The notes: generated by a model not told the origin, from the sequence alone. A stretch of 64,000 bases of DNA from Hyphomicrobiales bacterium (GCA_900470095.1 UBZM01000013.1:95550-159549); one strand, 5' to 3'. Positions 1 through 9,438 are shown, numbered from the stretch's first letter. Translations and numbers: made by a program.

Positions 1-354
1 CACTTCGAGCACCACCGGCTCGGGATCGGCCAGGACGCCTTCGCCCGGCAGGAGATAGACCGATCTCATGCTGACATCGCTCAGCATTTCCACGGAATGC
101 TCGAGATGGTGCGGGATCAGGAGGGCGTGGCTCGGTGGGATCATCCAGCGACCGCGCTCGGTTGCGACCACCACAACGCCGGAGAAGACACAGAGCAGCT
201 GGATGCGCTGGTGGCTATGGAGAGGGATGGTATAGCCCGCCGGATCCTCGTTGCTGTGCACCAGGATGTCGGCCTCGGCATAGGCAATCCATCCGAGGTT
301 ACGGCGGTGAGCCTCGTCGCGCGCCTCGAGCAGATGCTGCGGCAGTTTTCTCAT
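1..354 (-). CDS. AraC-type transcriptional regulator, cupin N-terminal part (partial)
   Basis: The gene runs off the left edge; only the first 118 residues are present. They form a small-molecule-sensing cupin: a histidine pair in IPLHSHQRIQLL (about residues 42-53) and a second strand block IPPSHALLIPHHLEHS (about 73-88), which is the usual N-terminal ligand domain of AraC/XylS-family activators. The DNA-binding half would lie outside the window, so the AraC assignment is inferred from the domain layout and from the divergent MFS gene, a pairing very common in proteobacteria. The start ATG at 354 leaves 119 bp to the exporter start. A stand-alone cupin protein cannot be excluded. Confidence 0.72.
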   Translation of the reverse strand, partial: MRKLPQHLLEARDEAHRRNLGWIAYAEADILVHSNEDPAGYTIPLHSHQRIQLLCVFSGVVVVATERGRWMIPPSHALLIPHHLEHSVEMLSDVSMRSVYLLPGEGVLADPEPVVLEV

Positions 355-473
355 CTTTGGCCCAAACGCAAAAGAACTCGACCGGAACACGAATGCAGGT
401 CAAGGGGGCGCTCTGTAAAGAGGCATGGCGGCGATAAGCCGGTGGTTGCGGCCCACGCTGGAGACGAATTGAG

Positions 474-1679
474 ATGGTTGCGGCGTTCCCCGGGACTCGG
501 TCCCGTTTCGAGAAGACGACGACATCGGTCCTGCTGGCCGTGAGCTTCTGCCACCTGCTCAACGATGTGATGCAATCGCTTCTTGCCTCGCTCTATCCGC
601 TGTTCAAGGCAAACTACGCTCTCGATTTCGTTCAGATCGGACTGCTGACCATGACCTTCCAGGTCACGGCCTCGCTGCTGCAACCGGTCGTCGGGATGGT
701 GACCGATCGCTGGCCGATGCCCTATTCGCTGCCGGCCGGGATGGCCTGCACCTGCGTCGGGCTGATCCTGCTGGGCAATGCGCATAGCTTTGCGATGCTG
801 CTCATGGCGGCGAGCCTGATCGGCTTCGGTTCCGCAATCTTCCACCCGGAGGCGTCACGGGTGGCTCGCCTTGCCTCCGGTGGCCGCCACGGCCTGGCGC
901 AATCGCTTTTCCAGGTTGGCGGCAATATGGGCTCGGCCATCGGACCGCTGCTCGCGGCCTTCGTGGTGTTGCCATTCGGCCAGGGCAGTGTGGCGTGGTT
1001 CTCGGCCATAGCGATGCTGGGCATGATCGTGCTCGGCTGGGTCGGGGCCTGGTATGCCGGTCATCGCCGCCAGAATGCCAGCCGCCCTGCCGTCAGCCGC
1101 ACGCTGCCGTTGCCGCAGGGGCGCGTCGCACTGGCGTTCCTCATCCTCGTGCTGCTGACCGCGACCAAGAATGTCTACATGGCCAGCATCTCGAGCTATT
1201 TCACCTTCTACGTGATCGACCAGTTCCAGCTCGGCATGCGCGATGCGCAGCTGATGCTGTTTCTCTTCCTCGGTGCAGCCGCAGTCGGGACCTTTCTGGG
1301 CGGGCCGATCGGGGACCGGTTCGGAGCGCGTTTCGTGATCTGGTTCTCGATCCTGGGTGTGATCCCGTTCGCGCTGCTGCTGCCCTATGCGAGCCTGTTC
1401 TGGACGGGCGTGCTGAGTGTCGTGATCGGCTTGATCTTCGCGTCAGCATTCTCTGCGATTGTCGTTTTCGCACAGGAACTCGTTCCCGGCCGTGTCGGCC
1501 TGATCGCCGGCGTGTTCTTCGGCTTTGCCTTTGGCGCGGGCGGACTTGGAGCGGCCCTGCTCGGCAACTTCGCCGATACGCACGGTATCGCCTTCGTCTA
1601 CCGCGTCTGCTCCTACCTGCCGCTGCTGGGTCTTCTCACGATCCTGCTGCCTCGCCTGCCGCAGAAGGGCGAGAGCTAG
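474..1679 (+). CDS. fsr: MFS exporter, fosmidomycin resistance (Fsr) family
   Basis: A 401-residue twelve-helix major facilitator protein, close to the usual Fsr length of about 400. Recognisable Fsr-family signatures are HLLNDVMQSL near residue 27, DRWPMPYSLPAGM near 77, FHPEASRVARLASGGRHGLAQ near 123-143 and QVGGNMGSAIGPLLAAF just after. Family members are inner-membrane proton-driven drug exporters, with fosmidomycin export known for the E. coli protein; the natural substrate here is unknown. An RBS-like GGAG sits about 10 nt before the ATG. The AraC-type gene is transcribed divergently and is the likely regulator. A stem-loop follows the stop. Confidence 0.88.
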   Translation: MVAAFPGTRSRFEKTTTSVLLAVSFCHLLNDVMQSLLASLYPLFKANYALDFVQIGLLTMTFQVTASLLQPVVGMVTDRWPMPYSLPAGMACTCVGLILLGNAHSFAMLLMAASLIGFGSAIFHPEASRVARLASGGRHGLAQSLFQVGGNMGSAIGPLLAAFVVLPFGQGSVAWFSAIAMLGMIVLGWVGAWYAGHRRQNASRPAVSRTLPLPQGRVALAFLILVLLTATKNVYMASISSYFTFYVIDQFQLGMRDAQLMLFLFLGAAAVGTFLGGPIGDRFGARFVIWFSILGVIPFALLLPYASLFWTGVLSVVIGLIFASAFSAIVVFAQELVPGRVGLIAGVFFGFAFGAGGLGAALLGNFADTHGIAFVYRVCSYLPLLGLLTILLPRLPQKGES

Positions 1680-1709
1680 GCCCCGGAATCGCTCAGGCTG
1701 GTTTGCATG

Positions 1710-1745
1710 CAGCGTCATGGCCTCCTCTGGCGGGCCATGACGCTG
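1710..1745. terminator. Stem-loop terminator between convergent genes
   Basis: A perfect 13-bp inverted repeat (1710-1722 and 1733-1745) with a 10-nt loop lies between the stops of the plus-strand exporter and the minus-strand Bug gene. On the plus strand it is followed by GTCTTTGT, a weak T tract. It probably ends both convergent transcripts. Confidence 0.72.
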
Positions 1746-1774
1746 GTCTTTGTATGGAATGGTCTGTCTGGGGC

Positions 1775-2761
1775 CTAGTTTATGGCGATTTGGGCCTGCT
1801 TGATGATGCCGGCCCAGCGCTTCGACTCCGCTTCCATCATCGCAGCGAACTCGGCTGGCGTATTGCCGATTGGCTCGGCGCCTTCGTTCTTCAACCGTTC
1901 GCGGATCGTTGCGTCGTTGATGGCTTCCACGGTGGCGGTGCGCAGCTTCGCAGCGACATCCTTCGGCGTACCCTTCGGCACGACGAAACCATACCAGGCT
2001 GTCGCCTCGTAACTGGCCCAGCCGCTTTCTGCGACCGAGGGCACCTCCGGGAAGAGCTTGGCCCGCTCCTTGCCGGTCACCGCCAGCGCGCGCACCTTGC
2101 TGCCTTCGATCAGTCCGAGAACCGACGGCACGGTGGTGATCATGAAATCGGACTGGCCGGCGAGGAGGTCGGTCAGGGCCGGGCCTGCGCCACGATAGGG
2201 CACATGCACGGCAGTGAACTGCGCCATCTGGGCCAGCAGAACGGTGGCCAGGTGGCTGGCCGAACCGTTGCCGGCAGAGCCGTAGGTCAGTTTGCCCGGA
2301 TTCTTCTCGCCGAAGCTGATCAGGTCCTTGATCGTTTTGTGGGGCGAATTCTGCGCCACGACGACGACCAGCGGAGCTGCGGAAATCAGGGTGATCGGGT
2401 CGAAGGCCGTCAGCGGATCGACCTTGACGTTCTTGAACAGGTGCGGGTTGACCACCATCGGGCCCTGATTGGCCATCAGCACGGTGTAGCCATCCGCGGG
2501 AGAGGTGGCGGCCTGTGCGGTGATCAGGTTGCCGCCGGCCGATCCGTTGTTCTCCACGACAAGCGACTGGCCGAGCTTTTCTCCAACGCCCTGGGCGACC
2601 AGACGCGCGATCGCGTCCGTTCCGCCGCCGGCCGCGTAAGGCACCAGCAGGCGCATCGGCCGCTCGGGAAATGCTGCCTGAGCGAATGCCAGTTCAGGCA
2701 GACAGGCGCTGGCGGCCGCCGTCGTCAGCAGGCTGCAGAAGTGGCGACGCGTCGGTGTCAT
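1775..2761 (-). CDS. Bug-family tripartite tricarboxylate transporter substrate-binding protein (TctC-like)
   Basis: A 328-residue periplasmic binding protein. The N-terminus has a twin-arginine-like signal (TPTRRHFCSL, then an Ala-rich segment ending ELAFAQA), followed by the Bug signature FPERPMRLLVPYAAGGGTDA and the internal VPYRGAGPALTDLLAGQ motif. The family binds carboxylated organic acids for TctAB-type permeases or for sensing; no TctA or TctB genes are nearby, so it is an orphan receptor, as is common for Bug proteins. The ATG at 2761 is chosen because it gives the signal peptide and has GGAGG-like bases upstream. The coding start lies inside the 3' end of the PrpF-like gene, which suggests translational coupling. 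Confidence 0.9.
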   Translation of the reverse strand: MTPTRRHFCSLLTTAAASACLPELAFAQAAFPERPMRLLVPYAAGGGTDAIARLVAQGVGEKLGQSLVVENNGSAGGNLITAQAATSPADGYTVLMANQGPMVVNPHLFKNVKVDPLTAFDPITLISAAPLVVVVAQNSPHKTIKDLISFGEKNPGKLTYGSAGNGSASHLATVLLAQMAQFTAVHVPYRGAGPALTDLLAGQSDFMITTVPSVLGLIEGSKVRALAVTGKERAKLFPEVPSVAESGWASYEATAWYGFVVPKGTPKDVAAKLRTATVEAINDATIRERLKNEGAEPIGNTPAEFAAMMEAESKRWAGIIKQAQIAIN

Positions 2762-3896
2762 GATGGGAATTTCCTCCGATTGCAGTCCCTTCTGGCAGCG
2801 CGCCAATCGCGCTGGCGGGGACGATGACATGGCCTTCAAAGATACGGCGCGCAGTGCGCACCAGGCTGGCTCTGGCAACTTGGCCAGATGCGTCGAGAGC
2901 GAGGTCGACCTGGATACGGCCGCTCGGATGTTCGATCGTCACCAGCGAGGCGGCGTCCGCGAGACCTGCCTCCTGCGCAACGCTGCCGGCGACCTGACTG
3001 GCGACGGCGATGCAGAGTGCGCCGGTGACGGCATGGCTGCGATGGCAGCGGTCCGGCGTGAAATAGCGTGAGGTCAGGCTGCCGCCCTGGCGGGCCGTCG
3101 AAAGCAGTCCGATCTTGGGAATGACCCGGCCGGCGACGTCTCCAAGACCCATGCGCCTGCCCGCCTCGCGCCGGATCTCCTCCAGCCGCGCCAGCAGGGC
3201 CGTATTCGCGTCGAGCTCCGCCGGCGACTCGTCACCGGCAAGGCCGAAATCGGTTGCGCGGACGAGCAGCATCGGCGTGGCATAGTCGATCAACGTGACC
3301 GGCACACCATCGATCAACTCGCGCGGCTTGCCGGTCGGCAGCAGGGAGCCTGTCTTGGAGCCGACGGCTTCGAGGAAGGTCAGCTTGATCGGGGCTGCAG
3401 TGCCTGAAACGCCGTCGATCGCGGTTGTGCCGTCATACTCGACACGTTTGCCGGGGGTCTGCACCACCGCCTCGATCAGCGAGGCGGTATTGCGGTTGTA
3501 GATCCGAACCATCGTCTCACCATCGCATGCCGGCACGAGGCCGGCCTCGATGGCGAAGGGGCCGATGGCGGAGAGCATGTTGCCGCAGTTCGGACCGAGA
3601 TCGACATGAGCCCGGTCGACTGCGACCTGGGCGAAGAGGTAATCGATATCGGCATCCGGGCGTGACGCGTTGCCGACGATGGCGACCTTGCTGGTCAGCG
3701 AATTGCCGCCCCCGATCCCGTCGAGTTGCAGCGTGTGAGGCGACCCCATTGCTGCGAGCAGCACGCGGTCGCGCGCCTCCGGGTCAGCCGGCAGATCGGT
3801 TTCCAGGAAGAACGGGCCGCGGGATGTGCCGCCGCGCATCAGCACGCAGGGAATGCGCAGGGCACGTGCATGAGTGGGCTTGAGTGGATCGGGCAA
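2694..3896 (-). CDS. PrpF/GalD-family isomerase (4-oxalomesaconate tautomerase-like)
   Basis: A 400-residue protein of the PrpF fold (diaminopimelate-epimerase-like). Family markers are IPCVLMRGGTSRG at about 15-27, DGIGGGNSLTSKVA near 59-72, GPNCGNMLSAIGPFA near 101-115 with the conserved cysteine, and PDRCHRSHAVTGA near 281. Known members isomerise methylitaconate/aconitate or tautomerise 4-oxalomesaconate in gallate breakdown; the substrate here is not decided by sequence. The only start keeping the first beta strand is a TTG at 3896, with no strong RBS. The final 30 or so residues after EGHVIVP look non-homologous and overlap the Bug gene by 68 bp. The divergent LysR gene is the likely regulator. 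Confidence 0.83.
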   Translation of the reverse strand: MPDPLKPTHARALRIPCVLMRGGTSRGPFFLETDLPADPEARDRVLLAAMGSPHTLQLDGIGGGNSLTSKVAIVGNASRPDADIDYLFAQVAVDRAHVDLGPNCGNMLSAIGPFAIEAGLVPACDGETMVRIYNRNTASLIEAVVQTPGKRVEYDGTTAIDGVSGTAAPIKLTFLEAVGSKTGSLLPTGKPRELIDGVPVTLIDYATPMLLVRATDFGLAGDESPAELDANTALLARLEEIRREAGRRMGLGDVAGRVIPKIGLLSTARQGGSLTSRYFTPDRCHRSHAVTGALCIAVASQVAGSVAQEAGLADAASLVTIEHPSGRIQVDLALDASGQVARASLVRTARRIFEGHVIVPASAIGALPEGTAIGGNSHHDTDASPLLQPADDGGRQRLSA

Positions 3897-3982
3897 GGGC
3901 GGCGTCCAGCGGTGAGTGACGGGCTCTCATCCCAGATCGTGAAACCGCTGTGAAATGCAGAGATCGGTGTTATTGATGCGCC

Positions 3983-4897
3983 ATGAGCATCAATTTCGAA
4001 GCGCTTGATCTGCGCGCGTTCATCGCGGTGGTTGAACTGGAGGGGTTCCACCGCGCCGCAGAGGCCCTCAACATGTCGCAGCCGGCGCTGAGCCGGCGCA
4101 TCCAGCGGCTCGAGGCAGCGGTCGGCGCGGCCCTGCTCGAACGCACGACGCGGCGCGTGGCGCTGACCATGGTCGGGCGCGAGATGCTGCCGCTGGTGCG
4201 GCGCATGCTGGACGAGTTCGATTCATCGATCTTCGCGATGCGCGATCTTGGCACGAGGCGAGCAGGGCAGATCGCGCTCGCCTGTGTGCCGACGGCCGCG
4301 TTTTACTTTCTGCCCTCGGTGATCGCGCGCTTCTCGGAGCAGTATCCCAATATTCGGTTCCGGATCCTCGACCTCTCGGCCAATGACGGCCTGGAGAGCG
4401 TGGCGCGCGGCGAGGTCGAATTCGGCATCAATCTGCTCGGCGGCTCCGATCCCGATCTGAACTTCGAGCCGCTGCTCGAAGACCCGTTCGTCCTCGCCTG
4501 CCGGCGCGACCATGTCCTGGCGAGCAAGCCATCGCTCGCCTGGGCCGATCTCGAAGGGCATCCACTGGTCACCGTCAGCCGAGCGAGCGGCAATCGCGCC
4601 ATCCTCGACGCGGCCCTGGTGCGGGTCGGTGTCCGGCTGGACTGGTCCTTCGAAGTCACGCATCTGTCGACCTCGCTGGGGCTGGTCGAAGCCGGGCTTG
4701 GCATCTCGGTTTTGCCGCGTCTTGCAACGCCGACCGGAGAGCATCCCATCATCGTGACGCGCCCGATCCGCGATCCGGAGGTCTCGCGGACCATTGGCGT
4801 GGTGCGTCGCCGCGGCGTTCGCCTTGCTCCGGCTGCGGAACGCTTTCTGGATATGCTGCTGGGGACATGGCGAGGGCCTTTGCCTCAGCGGAAATAA
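3983..4897 (+). CDS. LysR-family transcriptional regulator
   Basis: A 304-residue LysR protein of normal length. The winged helix-turn-helix occupies about residues 9-66 (recognition part LNMSQPALSRRIQRLE), followed by the substrate-binding domain from about 92 to 296. It is divergent from the PrpF-like gene with 86 bp between starts, the classic LysR arrangement, so it probably controls the PrpF-like and Bug genes in response to a carboxylic acid intermediate. The downstream 190 bp contain no gene. Confidence 0.93.
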   Translation: MSINFEALDLRAFIAVVELEGFHRAAEALNMSQPALSRRIQRLEAAVGAALLERTTRRVALTMVGREMLPLVRRMLDEFDSSIFAMRDLGTRRAGQIALACVPTAAFYFLPSVIARFSEQYPNIRFRILDLSANDGLESVARGEVEFGINLLGGSDPDLNFEPLLEDPFVLACRRDHVLASKPSLAWADLEGHPLVTVSRASGNRAILDAALVRVGVRLDWSFEVTHLSTSLGLVEAGLGISVLPRLATPTGEHPIIVTRPIRDPEVSRTIGVVRRRGVRLAPAAERFLDMLLGTWRGPLPQRK

Positions 4898-5088
4898 GAG
4901 CCTGCCCGCGTGGCTGGCCGCGGCGCCGGAGGCAACAGGAGGTCGGGGACGGGTATCTGCAAAACTATTCCACAGGCGCATAACATCGAACCCAAATTGC
5001 ATTAGCCAGCATCGGGCCGAGCGTGGCATCGTTAGGTCATCGAGATGGTTGAGCGCTGGCTTCAGCGCGTTTTTCGTTGGAGCAAGGC

Positions 5089-6066
5089 GTGTCGGCCTAC
5101 GATGACGTTCTTTACCCCGCGCTTGAGCCTTACCGCGCTTTTCGGCTTGCGGTGGGGGGCGCGCATGAACTCCATGTCGAGACCAGCGGCAATCGCGACG
5201 GCATTCCGGTCGTTTTTCTGCATGGCGGTCCGGGCGGCGGCACCAAGCCGGCCCAGCGCCGGACCTTCGACCCTGCCGTCTTCAATATCGTGACCTTCGA
5301 CCAGCGCGGTGCCGGGAAATCGACCCCGCATGCGGAACTCGACGGCAACACGACGCAGGACCTGATCGCCGATCTGGAGCGTATCCGCAGCCATCTTGGC
5401 ATCGAGCGCTGGCTCGTCACCGGCGGGTCCTGGGGCAGCTGTCTTGGGCTCGCCTACGGCCAGAGCCATCCCGAGCGCTGTCTCGGGTTCCGTCTGCATG
5501 GCATCTTCATGGCGCAGCGCTCGGAGATCGACTGGTGGTTCCAGGGCTCGCGTATGATCTTCCCGGATCATTGGGAGGCTTTTGCCGAATTCGTACCGGA
5601 GGCGGAGCGCCATGATCTGCTCTTGGCCTATTACAAGCGCCTGACCAGCGACGACGCCGGGTTGCGCGCTGCCGCTGCCGTCAGCCTCAGGACCTTTTCG
5701 GCGCAGACCCAGACGTTCCTGCCCGATCCGGACCATGTCGCGACGCTGACCCACACCGACGCCGCGCTCGCGATCTCCCGGATCTTCACGCATTACTGCA
5801 TGAACGGGGCCTTCCTTCCCCCCGGCCAATTGCTGAGCGACATCGGTCGCATCCGCCATCTGCCGGCCGAGATCGTGCAGGGGCGCTACGATACGGTGAC
5901 GCCGATGAGCACGGCCTGGCAGCTGAAGAAGGCCTGGCCAGAAGCCCGGTTCACGATCGTGACCGAGGCGAACCATGCAGCGACGCCGAATGCGCCGGCG
6001 TTGTCGCAAGCCCTGCGCGAGGCAACGGACCGGTTGCGCGATGTGATGCTGGCCAAGGCGGCCTGA
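5089..6066 (+). CDS. pip: Prolyl aminopeptidase
   Basis: An alpha/beta-hydrolase of about 325 residues that removes N-terminal proline from peptides (EC 3.4.11.5), cytoplasmic. Signatures: the oxyanion motif HGGPGGG near residue 46-52, FDQRGAGKSTP near 68, the nucleophile elbow GGSWGS near 113, the acid in QGRYDTVTP near 268, and the histidine in EANHAATP near 297. I choose the GTG at 5089 because GGAG at 5079-5082 sits 6 nt before it; an in-frame TTG at 5077 would add four residues but overlaps that site. It opens a peptide hydrolysis and uptake operon and is 10 bp from the S9 peptidase gene. Confidence 0.9.
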   Translation: MSAYDDVLYPALEPYRAFRLAVGGAHELHVETSGNRDGIPVVFLHGGPGGGTKPAQRRTFDPAVFNIVTFDQRGAGKSTPHAELDGNTTQDLIADLERIRSHLGIERWLVTGGSWGSCLGLAYGQSHPERCLGFRLHGIFMAQRSEIDWWFQGSRMIFPDHWEAFAEFVPEAERHDLLLAYYKRLTSDDAGLRAAAAVSLRTFSAQTQTFLPDPDHVATLTHTDAALAISRIFTHYCMNGAFLPPGQLLSDIGRIRHLPAEIVQGRYDTVTPMSTAWQLKKAWPEARFTIVTEANHAATPNAPALSQALREATDRLRDVMLAKAA

Positions 6067-6076
6067 GGGAGAGTCC

Positions 6077-7891
6077 ATGTACGAGGCCGCAAACCAGATT
6101 CGCATCGGCATCGAGCCCTATCTCGAGGTCCGGAGCGCAAAGAGCCCCGCCATCGCTCCCGATGGCGAATTGCTGGCTTATCTCAGCGACGAGAGCGGCA
6201 CGCACCAGATCTGGCTGAGGCCGCTCGCGGGCGGAGCGCCTTGGCGCCTGACCGATATGCAGGAGCCGATCGGCGCGATCTCCTTCAACCCCAAGGGCCG
6301 CGACCTGCTCTTCACCATGGATTGCGGTGGCGACGAGCGGCATCAGCTCTGGTTGGTGCCGGGCGCCTCTGGTGTGCCTGAGCCGCTTACCGACGACCCG
6401 ACGGTCGTGCACGCCTGGGGCGCCTGGGCGCCGGACGGACAACGCATCGCATTCACCTCCAATGCCCGCGATTGCGAGCATATGGACGTCTACGTCATGG
6501 ATCTCGCCACGCGCACCGCAAAGCGCGTCCATCAAGGCTCCGGCTATCGTGAGGCGGTCGCCTTCTTCCCCGATGGCAAGTCGCTGCTGATCGCCAACGC
6601 CACGCGTTCGATGAGCGATCAGGACCTGCATCGCCTCGATCTCGAGACCGGCGCCCTTACGCCATTGCTGCCGCATGAGGGCCGCGCGCGCTATGTCGTC
6701 AGCCGCATGAAGAAGGATGGCAGCGGCTTCTTCTTCGTGTCCGACCAGGGGCGCGAGCATCTCGGCGTCGCCTTCTGTGCGCTGGCCGAGGGGCGCGTCA
6801 CCTGGATCGTCGAGCGGGAGAAGCAGGATATCGAGGCGATCGCGCTGGCGCCCGACCAGGCACGCCTCGCCTATGTCGCGAACGAAGAAGGCTGGAACCG
6901 CGTCTTCATTCGTGATCTCGCGACGGGCGAGGAGTTTGAGGTCGCCGGCCTGCCGCGCGGGACCGTCGGCTCGGTGGCCTGGGTTCCGGATGGCAGTGGC
7001 CTCGTGTTCCCGCTCGATGGTGCAACCTCGTCTCCGGATATCTGGCGCTTCGACGTGGCCACGCGCACGGCAAGGCGGTTGACGGATGCATCCAAGGCAG
7101 GTCTCGATTCAAGCAGCTTTATCGAGCCCAGCGTCGAGCGCGTCGCGAGCTTCGACGGTCTCGAAGTGCCCTTCTTCGTCTACCGGCCGCGGAGCAAGGC
7201 TCCGGCGGGCGGCTATCCGGCCGTGGTCGTGGTGCATGGCGGACCGGAAGCGCAGTGGACGCCGATCTTCCGGGCCGATCTGCAGTTCTTCCTGAGTCAG
7301 GGCATCATGGTCGTCGCCCCCAATGTGCGTGGCTCGACCGGCTACGGCCGCGCCTACCAGCATCTCGACGACAAGCATCTGCGCATGGACAGTGTCGCGG
7401 ATCTCAAGGCGGTGCGGTTGTGGCTGCGCGAACAGCCGGAGGTCGATGACGAGCGCGTCGCGGTCTATGGGCGCTCCTACGGCGGCTTCATGGTGCTCGC
7501 GGCGCTGACCGAACAACCCGAATTGTGGAAGGTCGGCGTCGAGTTCTACGGCATCGCCAATTTCCTGACGATGCTCGAAACCACGGGGCCGTGGCGCAAG
7601 TATCTGCGCGCGGTCGAGTATGGCGATCTCGTTGTCGATCGAGACGACCTGATCCGCTTCTCGCCGATCCACAAGGCAGGCCGTATCCGCGCGCCGCTGT
7701 TCATCGCGCAGGGGCTCGACGATCCGCGTGTGCCTCCTGGCGAGAGCGAGATGATCTATTCGGTGCTGCGCGGCCGCGGCCATCCGGTCGAATACGTCCG
7801 CATCCCGCATGAGGGCCACGGCTTCGCCCGGATCGAGAACCGGCGCACGGTCTTCGGGGCCGTCGCGCGTTTTCTGCGCAAGCATCTGTGA
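6077..7891 (+). CDS. S9-family prolyl oligopeptidase / acylaminoacyl-peptidase
   Basis: A 604-residue serine peptidase. Residues about 1-340 form a beta-propeller of PD40/WD40-like blades (repeated SPDG/APDG-type strands such as WAPDGQRIAFTS). The C-terminal alpha/beta-hydrolase domain contains VVVHGGPE, the nucleophile motif GRSYGG (Ser near 465), the acid in GLDDPRVP (near 546) and the histidine in PHEGHGF (near 578). No signal peptide is visible, so it should act on short peptides in the cytoplasm. It has an RBS (GAGGGAGAG) before the ATG and runs to within the untranslated lead of the next gene. Neighbours support a role in breaking down peptides brought in by the downstream ABC transporter. 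Confidence 0.9.
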   Translation: MYEAANQIRIGIEPYLEVRSAKSPAIAPDGELLAYLSDESGTHQIWLRPLAGGAPWRLTDMQEPIGAISFNPKGRDLLFTMDCGGDERHQLWLVPGASGVPEPLTDDPTVVHAWGAWAPDGQRIAFTSNARDCEHMDVYVMDLATRTAKRVHQGSGYREAVAFFPDGKSLLIANATRSMSDQDLHRLDLETGALTPLLPHEGRARYVVSRMKKDGSGFFFVSDQGREHLGVAFCALAEGRVTWIVEREKQDIEAIALAPDQARLAYVANEEGWNRVFIRDLATGEEFEVAGLPRGTVGSVAWVPDGSGLVFPLDGATSSPDIWRFDVATRTARRLTDASKAGLDSSSFIEPSVERVASFDGLEVPFFVYRPRSKAPAGGYPAVVVVHGGPEAQWTPIFRADLQFFLSQGIMVVAPNVRGSTGYGRAYQHLDDKHLRMDSVADLKAVRLWLREQPEVDDERVAVYGRSYGGFMVLAALTEQPELWKVGVEFYGIANFLTMLETTGPWRKYLRAVEYGDLVVDRDDLIRFSPIHKAGRIRAPLFIAQGLDDPRVPPGESEMIYSVLRGRGHPVEYVRIPHEGHGFARIENRRTVFGAVARFLRKHL

Positions 7892-7917
7892 CAGCATCTG
7901 GAATACGAGAGGACGCC

Positions 7918-9345
7918 ATGCGTAATTCAGAGACGATCTGGCAATTGGTCGATGCCAAGCGGCAACCCTTCGAGGCGCTGAGCGACCGGGTCTGGGGCAT
8001 GCCCGAGATCGCCTATACCGAGTACCGCTCGGTCGCTGAGCATACGGCGATGCTGAAGGAACAGAGCTTCCGCGTGACGGAGAATGTCGCCGGCATTCCG
8101 ACTGCGGTGATGGGCGAAGCGGGCGAGGGCGGTCCGGTGATCGCCTTCCTCGGCGAATATGATGCGTTGCCCGGCCTGAGCCAGGAGGCGAATATTGCCG
8201 AGCCGCGCCCGATCGAGGGCGGCGGACATGGCCATGGCTGCGGCCACAACATGCTCGGCTCGGCCGCGCTGCTGGCCGCAACCGCGCTCAAGGACTGGCT
8301 TGCCGAGACGGGGCGCCCCGGGCGGGTGCGCTATTTCGGCTGCCCGGCGGAAGAGGGGGGCGCAGCCAAGGCCTTCATGGTGCGTGCCGGCGCCTTCGAC
8401 GATGTCGATGTCGCCATCACCTGGCACCCGGCGTCGATGACGCGGGTCGACGAGGCGCTGTCGCTCGCCAATACGCGCATGGACTTCCACTTCACCGGCC
8501 GCGCCTCGCACGCGGCGGCGGCGCCGCATCTCGGACGCAGCGCACTCGATGCCGTCGAGCTGATGAATGTCGGCGTCAACTACATGCGTGAACACATGCC
8601 ATCGGATGCCCGCATCCACTATGCCATGCTCGATTCCGGCGGTATCGCGCCGAACGTCGTGCAGGCTTCGGCAAAGGTGCGCTATGCGATCCGCGCCCGT
8701 GACCTCGCGGGCATGCTGGAGCTCAATGAACGGGTCAAGAAAGTCGCCGAGGGGGCGGCGCTGATGACCGAGACCAAGGTCTCGATCTCGATCATGAGCG
8801 CGGTTTCCAACATGCTCGGCAATACGCCGCTCGAAGAGGCGATGTTCCAGAACATCCAGCGCCTCGGGCCCGTGCCGTTCGACGACGCCGACCGCGCCTA
8901 CGCCGCCCAGATCCAGGCGACGCTGAGCGAGGCCGACATCCTGAACGACTATCGCCGCACCGGCGTCGCGCCGCGCGAGAACACGCCGCTTTGCGATTTC
9001 GTGATCCCCAGGGATGCCAGAGGCGTGCCCATGGTCGGATCGACTGACGTGGCGGATGTCAGCTGGAAGGTGCCGACCATCCAGGCACGCGTCGCGACGC
9101 ATGCCATCGGCACGCCCGGCCATTCCTGGCAGATCACGGCGCAAGGCAAGGCCCCGGCCGCGCATAAGGGCATGGTTCATGCCGCCAAGATCATGGCCGG
9201 CACTGCCGTCGACGTGATGAGCGACGAGACGCTGCTGGCGCGGGCCAAGAAGGATCACCAGGAGCGGACGACGAGGACGCCCTATATCTGCCCGATCCCG
9301 GCCGAAGTGAAGCCGCCGATCCAGCCGCGGCCCGAAGCCGCCTGA
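7918..9345 (+). CDS. M20-family amidohydrolase, AbgB-like
   Basis: A 475-residue metallo-amidohydrolase related to the AbgB subunit of p-aminobenzoyl-glutamate hydrolase. Metal-binding features are GHGHGCGHNMLG (about 103-114), CPAEEGG (about 142), ITWHPAS (about 166) and the late HAIGTPGHSW (about 396). The middle region carries the dimerisation domain. The ATG at 7918 is chosen over an upstream GTG that overlaps the S9 stop because GAGAGGA precedes it at proper spacing. The physiological substrate is probably an N-acyl amino acid or dipeptide, inferred from its place between two peptidases and a peptide transporter. Confidence 0.88.
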   Translation: MRNSETIWQLVDAKRQPFEALSDRVWGMPEIAYTEYRSVAEHTAMLKEQSFRVTENVAGIPTAVMGEAGEGGPVIAFLGEYDALPGLSQEANIAEPRPIEGGGHGHGCGHNMLGSAALLAATALKDWLAETGRPGRVRYFGCPAEEGGAAKAFMVRAGAFDDVDVAITWHPASMTRVDEALSLANTRMDFHFTGRASHAAAAPHLGRSALDAVELMNVGVNYMREHMPSDARIHYAMLDSGGIAPNVVQASAKVRYAIRARDLAGMLELNERVKKVAEGAALMTETKVSISIMSAVSNMLGNTPLEEAMFQNIQRLGPVPFDDADRAYAAQIQATLSEADILNDYRRTGVAPRENTPLCDFVIPRDARGVPMVGSTDVADVSWKVPTIQARVATHAIGTPGHSWQITAQGKAPAAHKGMVHAAKIMAGTAVDVMSDETLLARAKKDHQERTTRTPYICPIPAEVKPPIQPRPEAA

Positions 9346-9357
9346 GCCATTCAGCCG

Positions 9358-9385
9358 GGCCTGCGCGAGAGACATAGCGCAGGCC
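9358..9385 (+). terminator. Intercistronic stem-loop before the binding-protein gene
   Basis: A perfect 9-bp inverted repeat (9358-9366 and 9377-9385) with a 10-nt loop lies in the 93-bp gap between the M20 and binding-protein genes. There is no T tract, so it may be a partial terminator or an mRNA-stabilising stem rather than a full stop. Confidence 0.4.
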
Positions 9386-9438
9386 TGGCGACCACACCAA
9401 GTCTTGACCAAAAACAATCACGAGAGCGGGAACTGACC

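Noticed and set aside
995-2827. 610-codon plus-strand open frame spanning the MFS, terminator and Bug genes
   Set aside because: It crosses a strong stem-loop and two confident genes in other frames, with Arg/Cys/Gly-rich low-quality composition.
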